Source: Clostridiales bacterium (lineage in GTDB: Bacteria; Bacillota; Clostridia; Oscillospirales; Oscillospiraceae). Taken from it: a DNA stretch of 64,000 nucleotides. Below the pieces are notes generated by a model. That model ran no database searches. It was not told where the DNA came from and saw only the letters and a list, made by a program, of their open reading frames with translations. The stretch is taken from assembly GCA_004557075.1 (NCBI GenBank), contig SFEX01000007.1, positions 1-64,000 on the forward strand, given 5' to 3'. The position numbers and the translations under genes are program-made. Below, piece by piece: positions 58,932 to 64,000 of this stretch; position 1 is the first letter of the stretch; each line of letters opens with the position of its first letter.

Positions 58932-60180
58932 GTATGTAAAACGCATGATACCTTTTGAATCGAGCGACATCCCCGCCATCCAGAAATGGCTTGAGGACAT
59001 GGCGATGCAGGGACTTTTCTACAAAGGCTGCGGGCTCTTCTGTGCTGAATTTGAAAAGGGCGAGCCGCGCCAGACCCGCTATCGTCTTGACTTCTGTGAC
59101 GTCGTCGCCTGCGATATCCCCGAGGAGAAGAAGGAGATATACGAGACAAACGGCTGGCAGGTGGTGGGCGAATTTAAGAGCGACCTTATTGTGCTCTGCA
59201 CGGACGACCCCGACGCTCCGGAGATATACACAGATCACAGCCACCTTGTGAAGCCTTTAAAGAAGCTTGCTTTCAAGCATATGCTATACTACATTGCCTT
59301 TTTAATGATGTTTCTCAACACAAGGATAGGCTACCCTCTGCAAATTCTGTTTGACGGCAAAGGAAGCGTTGTGGGCGCGCTTATCGAGATAGGAACACTA
59401 AAATATGCGCTGTATGTTGTGCTAGCGCTGCTCCTGCTGGTAGAGTTTATAGTGCAGCTCAGGCGCTGGAGGCATCTCAATAAGCTCATAAAAAATATCG
59501 AGCGCGGGGGAGAGCTGCCGCAGGGTGAGAGCTATAAATCTAAAGCCAGAGCGGGCAGGGTGCTGATTCCGCTGAGAATACCGCTCATAATCCTATGGGC
59601 TGTCCATGTTGTAATACCGATCTATACCTATGACAGCGCCATTGACCCGAGCACGGTCTCGCTCCCAGTACCTGCGGAGATCGAAGCCAATATGCAGGTG
59701 CGTGAGCCCAATTTGAGCAAAAAGTGGTTCGATGTGTATGAGAGGAGCGACCTGCTGAGCCCGACTATAATAAAAGTTCGCTATGGGGACACTTTGCATA
59801 GTCAACTTTCGGAATACTGCGTTGACTATTACGATATGCGCTGTGAATCCTTTGCAAAGGAGTTTGTCGAGGGAAAGATAGACGAGACTATAAACTATGA
59901 CAGGCTGGAGTATAAGCAGCATATGGAGGCAATCAGCGCAGATGAAAGATTTGAGTATCAATGGAACGGATATATGCCGGAGTACACATTGTCGGAGTAT
60001 GAGCGTGACGGTGCCGAAATACACAAGATAATCGAAAAATACGGCGAGCCGGAAAACTGCATACGCCAGATAATGTATATTCGCATCGATAACCGGCTTT
60101 TGTGGGTGTGGTATCAGGGAGCTGATGACCAGACAGATTACATTGACGAGTATATTGATTACCTCAAAAGCGCAGAATAA
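58924..60180 (+). CDS. DUF2812 membrane protein
   Basis: A 418-residue protein beginning with the DUF2812 domain (YVKRMIPFESSDIPAIQKWLED, RYRLDFCD). Three membrane segments follow (HMLYYIAFLMMFL, TLKYALYVVLALLLLVEFIV, IPLIILWAVHVVIPI), then a long C-terminal extracellular domain of about 180 residues ending DYLKSAE. The outer domain contains two cysteines and many acidic and aromatic residues. It is co-transcribed with padR. Function of the family is unknown. Confidence 0.87.
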   Translation: MSKYVKRMIPFESSDIPAIQKWLEDMAMQGLFYKGCGLFCAEFEKGEPRQTRYRLDFCDVVACDIPEEKKEIYETNGWQVVGEFKSDLIVLCTDDPDAPEIYTDHSHLVKPLKKLAFKHMLYYIAFLMMFLNTRIGYPLQILFDGKGSVVGALIEIGTLKYALYVVLALLLLVEFIVQLRRWRHLNKLIKNIERGGELPQGESYKSKARAGRVLIPLRIPLIILWAVHVVIPIYTYDSAIDPSTVSLPVPAEIEANMQVREPNLSKKWFDVYERSDLLSPTIIKVRYGDTLHSQLSEYCVDYYDMRCESFAKEFVEGKIDETINYDRLEYKQHMEAISADERFEYQWNGYMPEYTLSEYERDGAEIHKIIEKYGEPENCIRQIMYIRIDNRLLWVWYQGADDQTDYIDEYIDYLKSAE

Positions 60181-60184
60181 ACAA

Positions 60185-60216
60185 AAGGCGGGGGCATCTT
60201 AAACGGCCTCCGCCTT
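60185..60216 (+). terminator. Hairpin after DUF2812 gene
   Basis: AAGGCGG (60185-60191) pairs with CCGCCTT (60210-60216), with a further GGC/GCC inside. The T-run is short, so termination may be weak. Confidence 0.55.
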
Positions 60217-60236
60217 AATTTCGGCACTATTTATGG

Positions 60237-60264
60237 TTGACTTTTAATGAGAATGCTTTAAAAT
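60237..60264 (+). promoter_or_regulatory. Candidate promoter of pfkA
   Basis: TTGACT (60237-60242) and TAAAAT (60259-60264), 16-bp spacing, 35 nt before the start. Confidence 0.6.
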
Positions 60265-60299
60265 ACTTCTATACGAAATTTAAAAGAGGGGTATTTGAT

Positions 60300-61388
60300 T
60301 TGAAAAAGATGACAAGAGTCGCACTTATTACATCCGGCGGCGACTGTCAGGGTCTCAACGCCGCGATGCGCGGCATAGGCAAGGCTCTGTATAACAGAAT
60401 AGCGAATCTTGAGATATTCGGCATGTACGACGGCTACCGAGGCTTAATCGACGGCGACTACAAATTCATGGAGCCGAAGGATTTTGCCGGCATACTCACC
60501 GAGGGCGGCACTATACTCGGCACCTCGCGTCAGAAGTATGTCCCGGGAAAGGACATCGTGGACGATGAGGGCAACAGCCTCATCCCCGCCATGAAGGATA
60601 CCTACAACCGCCTCAATCTCGACTGCCTTGTCATAATGGGCGGCAACGGCACTCAAAAGAGCGCAAAGCTGCTCATGGACGCGGGCATGAACGTTGTGAC
60701 CCTGCCAAAGACCATTGACAACGACATTTGGGGAACCGATACCACCTTCGGGTTCCAGAGCGCCGTTGACATTGCGACAAATGTTATTGATTATATCCAT
60801 TCGACGGCATCCTCGCATAGCCGCGTGTTCGTTGTTGAACTCATGGGCCGTGACGCGGGTTGGCTCACCCTCCACGCCGGGATCGGCAGCGGAGCGGATA
60901 TAATACTTATTCCCGAGATACCGTATGATATAAGCTATGTTATCAAGGCTATCGAGGAGCGCCGCAGGCATGGCAAGGGCTTTTCAATCGTTGCGGTCGC
61001 CGAGGGCGCAAAATCCGTTACCGATCAGGTGCTCACGGAGGAGGAGAGCCGTCGCCGCCGTGAGGAGTCAAAGCACTCTACAATATCCTATGAGATAGCG
61101 GCTCAGATTGAAGCCGCGATCGGTCAGGAGGCTCGCGTGACGATCCCTGGGCATTACCAGCGCGGCGGTCCTCCGTGCCCTTATGACCGCGTTTTGGCGA
61201 CTCAGTTCGGCGCGGCAGCAGCGGAGCTTATAGTAAATAAGCAGTATGGGCGTATGGTCGCGCTTCAGGACGGAGCTGTCGTATCCATCCCACTTGAGGA
61301 GGCTGCCAGCAGAACGAAGTTCCTGCCGACAGACCATCAGCTCATAAAAGTCGCAAGGGATATCGGCATATCCTTCGGCGACTGCTGA
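60300..61388 (+). CDS. pfkA: 6-phosphofructokinase
   Basis: Phosphorylates fructose-6-P in glycolysis. The 362-residue protein has ALITSGGDCQGLNAAMRG, GGTILGTSR, VIMGGNGTQKSA, LPKTIDNDIWGTD, VVELMGRDAGWLTL, and IPGHYQRGGPPCPYDR. It is longer than E. coli PfkA and of the mixed-substrate PFK group. The second Gly in GGNGT is the ATP-type residue (PPi enzymes have Asp there), while Lys in PKTIDND is the PPi-type residue. ATP use is favoured. Start TTG 60300 suits the AGAGGGG site eight bases ahead; ATG 60309 is the alternative. Confidence 0.92.
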   Translation: MKKMTRVALITSGGDCQGLNAAMRGIGKALYNRIANLEIFGMYDGYRGLIDGDYKFMEPKDFAGILTEGGTILGTSRQKYVPGKDIVDDEGNSLIPAMKDTYNRLNLDCLVIMGGNGTQKSAKLLMDAGMNVVTLPKTIDNDIWGTDTTFGFQSAVDIATNVIDYIHSTASSHSRVFVVELMGRDAGWLTLHAGIGSGADIILIPEIPYDISYVIKAIEERRRHGKGFSIVAVAEGAKSVTDQVLTEEESRRRREESKHSTISYEIAAQIEAAIGQEARVTIPGHYQRGGPPCPYDRVLATQFGAAAAELIVNKQYGRMVALQDGAVVSIPLEEAASRTKFLPTDHQLIKVARDIGISFGDC

Positions 61389-61394
61389 ATATGT

Positions 61395-61426
61395 AAAAAC
61401 AGCAGGTGAATACACCTGCTGTTTTT
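61395..61426 (+). terminator. Terminator after pfkA
   Basis: 14-bp stem AAAAACAGCAGGTG / CACCTGCTGTTTTT with an AATA loop. Its core recurs at 61651. Confidence 0.92.
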
Positions 61427-61671
61427 CAGACTGTCAAAGAAGTATATAAAGAAAGAGACAGCTGTTAACAGGCGGGGGGAGCTCGAGGGGGCGGAAGCCC
61501 GCCTCGAATTGGATAAATAGCCATTAAAAACGTCTGATTTATCAGACTTTTTAACGAGCAGCGCTCGGTTTTTTGCGAAATTATATTTCACAAAAAACGT
61601 GGCGTTTTTGAAGCGTGCAAAAAAGTCCATCGGACTTTTTTGACACGCTGAGCAGGTGAATACACCTGCTG
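61395..61671. repeat. Dense hairpin array bounded by a 21-bp direct repeat
   Basis: This stretch of about 277 nt fills the 309-nt gap between pfkA and the MocR gene and holds no gene. Stems: 61395-61426, 61484-61506 (CGAGG/CCTCG with GGGC/GCCC), 61526-61552 (GTCTGA/TCAGAC plus T-run), 61555-61567 (CGAGC/GCTCG plus T-run), 61568-61598 (GTTTTTTG/CAAAAAAC around GAAAT/ATTTC), 61593-61609 (overlaps the previous stem), 61613-61648 (10 bp plus GCGTG/CACGC), and 61651-61670. A 21-bp sequence is repeated exactly, 250 bp apart (61401-61421 and 61651-61671). Several stems look like intrinsic terminators. Confidence 0.8.
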
Positions 61672-61697
61672 CTTTTCTATGCGTATACACGGAGGTC

Positions 61698-62795
61698 TTA
61701 CTTCTGCGGCTTATCAGACAGCTCCTTGCGCTTATTTCTCCTGACCCTGTTTATGTGTCGCTCAAAGTCTCCGTTGTCAATAAGCTCGGCAAGGACGAAC
61801 TGCTCAAAGGTAGGAACAGTACAGGAGTAGAAGCCCAGCTTATCTGCAAATGTTTTTACAAGATGTCTCGGCAGTATCATATACCCGACACGCATAGACG
61901 GAGAGATAGTTTTTGAAAATGTGTTGAGGTAGATCACGTTATCGTGGGATGAGAGCGAAAAAAGCGTCTCAGACGGCTTGGAGGATACCGAAAACTCAGA
62001 CTCAAAATCGTCCTCGATGATATATCGGTCTTGTTTATTTGACCAGCGGATATACTCAATACGCTTGGAGGCCGTGGCGGTAACTCCGCTGGGGAAGCTT
62101 CGGTAAGGGGTAACGTGCAGAATATCTGCGCCTGAAGCGGCTAAATGCGCGCTGTCTATCCCGTCATATGAAAGCGGCAGAAGCTCATATCTGATCTCGG
62201 CCGCACGATAGACCTGCTCGATCTTTTTATAGGACGGGGACTCGATTGCAAAGACTCTGTTCCTTCCCAACAGCTCAACGATCAGTCCGTAAAGGTATTC
62301 CGAGCCAGAGCCGACGATGATCTGGTCGATATCAACATAGATACCGCGGTTTCGTGCAAGGTATTGCCTTAATGCCTCCAGTAGCTGAACGCATCCTGCG
62401 TTAGGCGATTTTTCCAGCAACTGATCCTTATGTTCGGTGAGAACTCTCCGCATGGTCCTGCTCAGCAGTGAAACCGAGAACTCGGGATAATTATGCGCTG
62501 CATGGTATGAACTGTCCTGCGGCTTTGAAGCGGGTGCAGATGCCGCAAAGCCGTCAGCTTGACGAAAGATAACGAAGTATCCGCTTCGCTCACGGGCTTC
62601 GGCATACCCTTCGTCACATAAAAGCGCGTAGGCATGCTCAACCGTTATCGTGCTGATATCAAGCTCATCGGCAAGCAGCCTCTTTGACGGAAGCCTGCTG
62701 CTATAGGAGTAGACCCCGCTGATAATATCATCACGGATCAGCTTGTATAATTGTAAATAGATCGGCCGCTCCTCATTGTCTATCGTGTATTTCAT
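61698..62795 (-). CDS. MocR/GntR-type regulator, C-terminally shortened
   Basis: A 365-residue fusion regulator. The N-terminal GntR winged helix has RPIYLQLYKLIRDDIISGVY and SRLPSKRLLADELDIS. The aminotransferase-like domain has IIVGSGSEYLYGLIVELLG, IESPSYKKIEQVY, VTPYRSFPSGVTAT, and the PLP-Lys in NTFSKTISPSMRVGYM. Complete MocR proteins run to about 460-480 residues; this one stops right after HINRVRRNKRKELSDKPQK, so the small C-terminal domain is missing. The following sequence is the hairpin array. Divergent from an ECF transporter gene it probably controls. PLP or a vitamin B6-like ligand is plausible. Confidence 0.85.
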   Translation of the reverse strand: MKYTIDNEERPIYLQLYKLIRDDIISGVYSYSSRLPSKRLLADELDISTITVEHAYALLCDEGYAEARERSGYFVIFRQADGFAASAPASKPQDSSYHAAHNYPEFSVSLLSRTMRRVLTEHKDQLLEKSPNAGCVQLLEALRQYLARNRGIYVDIDQIIVGSGSEYLYGLIVELLGRNRVFAIESPSYKKIEQVYRAAEIRYELLPLSYDGIDSAHLAASGADILHVTPYRSFPSGVTATASKRIEYIRWSNKQDRYIIEDDFESEFSVSSKPSETLFSLSSHDNVIYLNTFSKTISPSMRVGYMILPRHLVKTFADKLGFYSCTVPTFEQFVLAELIDNGDFERHINRVRRNKRKELSDKPQK

Positions 62796-62817
62796 CTGGC
62801 TATATATTTTTCTCCGT

Positions 62818-62842
62818 TTCTGAATATTTTATATTATCAGAA
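62818..62842. promoter_or_regulatory. Inverted repeat between MocR and ECF genes
   Basis: TTCTGA (62818-62823) and TCAGAA (62837-62842) flank 13 AT-rich bases in the divergent promoter region. A candidate operator for the MocR regulator. Confidence 0.45.
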
Positions 62843-62888
62843 TTCATTGTAAGATAATCCCGTTGAAATTGCAAGGAGGAAAATGACA

Positions 62889-63413
62889 ATGCAGACGAAA
62901 AACACTGGAAAGAGAAATACGGTATGGCTTTGCACTACGGCGATGTTCATGGCACTGAATGTTGCGATGAGTTCCTTCGGAGTACCCGTTCCGGGCGGAC
63001 ATCTTTATATGAACGATATCATTATCTGCACGGCTGCAATAATACTTGATCCGTTTGCGGCATTTATGGTCGGCGGAGTTGGGGCATTCCTCGGAGATCT
63101 GTTTTTCTATCCTCTCCCGATGTTCGTATCTCTGGTAACTCACGGACTGCAGGCGGTGGTGATCTCCGTATTTTCACACCATGTTATGAAAGATCATCCG
63201 ATGCTTGCATCCGGTATCGGAGTCGCTGTCGGAGCAGTTATCATGGTCGTGGGATACTCCCTCGGCAGGGCGTTTATCTACAGCACGCCGGAATATGCGC
63301 TCATTAAGCTACCGTATCAGATACTGCAGGCGGCAGTCGGTGCGGTGGTCGGCATGATACTTTGCTGGAAATGCGGGATAAAGGATATGTATCTCAAAAT
63401 CATCAGGCAGTAG
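62889..63413 (+). CDS. ECF transporter S component
   Basis: A 174-residue, about six-helix membrane protein that binds a vitamin or cofactor and works with a shared ECF energising module (not in this window). Visible features: FMALNVAMSSFGVPVPGGHLY, MNDIIICTAAIILDPFAAFMVGG, GAFLGDLFFYPLPMFVSL, and a final helix pair. ATG 62889 is chosen as AAGGAGGA sits nine bases ahead; ATG 62883 is too close. Divergence from a MocR regulator suggests a B6-type substrate, as in predicted PdxR/PdxU systems, but this is inference only. Confidence 0.82.
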   Translation: MQTKNTGKRNTVWLCTTAMFMALNVAMSSFGVPVPGGHLYMNDIIICTAAIILDPFAAFMVGGVGAFLGDLFFYPLPMFVSLVTHGLQAVVISVFSHHVMKDHPMLASGIGVAVGAVIMVVGYSLGRAFIYSTPEYALIKLPYQILQAAVGAVVGMILCWKCGIKDMYLKIIRQ

Positions 63414-63433
63414 AAATGAGCCTCGTAGAAGAG

Positions 63434-63482
63434 TAAAAAAATCCCCTGTTTTGACCTCATGGGCAGAACAGGGGATTTTTTA
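63434..63482. terminator. Bidirectional terminator
   Basis: 15-bp stem AAAAAATCCCCTGTT with AACAGGGGATTTTTT (63436-63450 with 63467-63481) around a 16-nt loop. It separates the convergent ECF and dehydrogenase genes. Confidence 0.88.
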
Positions 63483-63484
63483 TC

Positions 63485-64000
63485 TTAATACTTAAACGGC
63501 TTTTTCTGCTGCTTGCACCATGTTTTGAGCACAAACCATGTGGGCATGATCTTGACGGCAAATACCTGAAGCCGCTCGGGAAGGCCGAGTATTGAAACGG
63601 GCTTGTTGCGGTGCATATCCTTTACAGCCTTTTCAATGACCTCCTTGGGGCCGTAGTAGCGGTTAAAGTAGCTGACGGTGTTATCGTGTATCGCGTGGCT
63701 GAAAAACTCGGTCTGTATCCAGCCGGGGCACACGGCCATAACTTTTATATTGCGCTGGCACAGCTCAACTCTGAGCGCTTTTGAAAAGCTGAGCACATAG
63801 GCTTTTGACGCGCCGTAAACATTGATGTACGGCACCGGCTGGAAGGACGACATCGAGCCCATGTTGTATATCTGGCCGCCATCGGACATATACGGCAGGG
63901 TAATGTAGGTCATGCCGGTCAAAGCCCTGTCATTGAGGTCAATTATCTCAAGCTGCTTTTCCATGTCCATTTCGGTGTAGGTTCCGAAAAGTCCGAAGCC
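63485..64000 (-). CDS. Short-chain dehydrogenase/reductase, C-terminal part
   Basis: The gene runs off the window's right edge; 172 residues are visible. Classical SDR features: an AGFG-like start at the edge (GFGLFGTYTEM), MGSMSSFQPVP with the catalytic Ser, YGASKAYVLSF (Tyr-x-x-x-Lys), and VCPGWIQTEF. The C-terminal LPERLQVFAVKIMPTWFVLK is hydrophobic, as in SDRs of the YqjQ-like/membrane-associated group. Substrate unknown. An internal ATG at 63970 is not the true start. Confidence 0.88.
   Translation of the reverse strand, partial: GFGLFGTYTEMDMEKQLEIIDLNDRALTGMTYITLPYMSDGGQIYNMGSMSSFQPVPYINVYGASKAYVLSFSKALRVELCQRNIKVMAVCPGWIQTEFFSHAIHDNTVSYFNRYYGPKEVIEKAVKDMHRNKPVSILGLPERLQVFAVKIMPTWFVLKTWCKQQKKPFKY

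Noticed and set aside
61395..61671. Insertion sequence or integron
   Set aside because: No transposase or integrase frame and no target duplication beyond the 21-bp hairpin repeat; best kept as a hairpin array.

Overview
The window comes from a low-redundancy, moderately GC-rich (a little over 50 percent by eye) anaerobic Firmicute of class Clostridia. A gut Oscillospirales/Oscillospiraceae-type organism is the best guess. The evidence is sigma-A promoters of Bacillus type, strong Shine-Dalgarno sites, several TTG starts, Gram-positive wall genes (LCP ligase, TagA-type glycosyltransferase, UppP, SLH-domain protein), clostridial families (DUF4364, DUF421-DUF4363, the DUF4093-type Toprim protein), a butyryl/4-hydroxybutyrate CoA-transferase homologue, and the Firmicute order smc-ftsY and yhbY-nadD-yqeK-rsfS. 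No prophage, CRISPR array or rRNA was seen.

Layout. 0-0.6 kb: the decayed 3' end of an RHS-repeat gene. 0.7-11.3 kb: housekeeping run smc, ftsY, XTP pyrophosphatase, yhbY, a nadD-yqeK fusion, LCP, rsfS, leuS, rpsU. 11.4-12.7 kb: a secreted leucine-rich-repeat/SLH protein. 12.8-15.4 kb (minus): CoA-transferase, YbaK-like deacylase, MTA/SAH nucleosidase. 15.5-30.1 kb: DNA glycosylase, HAD phosphatase, sirtuin, tagA, tmk, 5-FTHF cyclo-ligase, mltG, U32 protease-like hydroxylase, alaS, HIT, comEC, holA, RNase M5-like, nrdR. 30.1-38.4 kb: DUF421 pair (minus), an amino-sugar operon (NagB-like, glmM, hexapeptide acyltransferase), three small or unknown genes, DUF4364, asnA, uppP. 38.4-38.8 kb: a structured hairpin element abutting tRNA-Gly(CCC). 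39-45.8 kb: ABC transporter, a membrane Ser/Thr kinase with Ig-like ectodomains, PAP2 phosphatase.

45.9-57.1 kb is the most interesting part. A nine-gene minus-strand operon encodes a creatinase/ectoine-hydrolase-type protein that has lost all M24 metal ligands, an M20 deacylase, a three-part TRAP transporter, a short aspartate kinase, an aspartate aminotransferase, an EamA exporter and aspartate-semialdehyde dehydrogenase. It is divergent from a LuxR-type regulator. Read together it looks like import and breakdown of an ectoine-like cyclic amidine to aspartate semialdehyde. Asd and aspartate kinase could then run backwards to give aspartate plus ATP. This is a hypothesis.

57-64 kb: iron alcohol dehydrogenase, an autoregulated-looking padR-DUF2812 pair with a large inverted operator, pfkA, a second dense hairpin array next to a C-terminally shortened MocR regulator, a divergent ECF S-component gene, and the C-terminal part of a short-chain dehydrogenase cut by the window edge.
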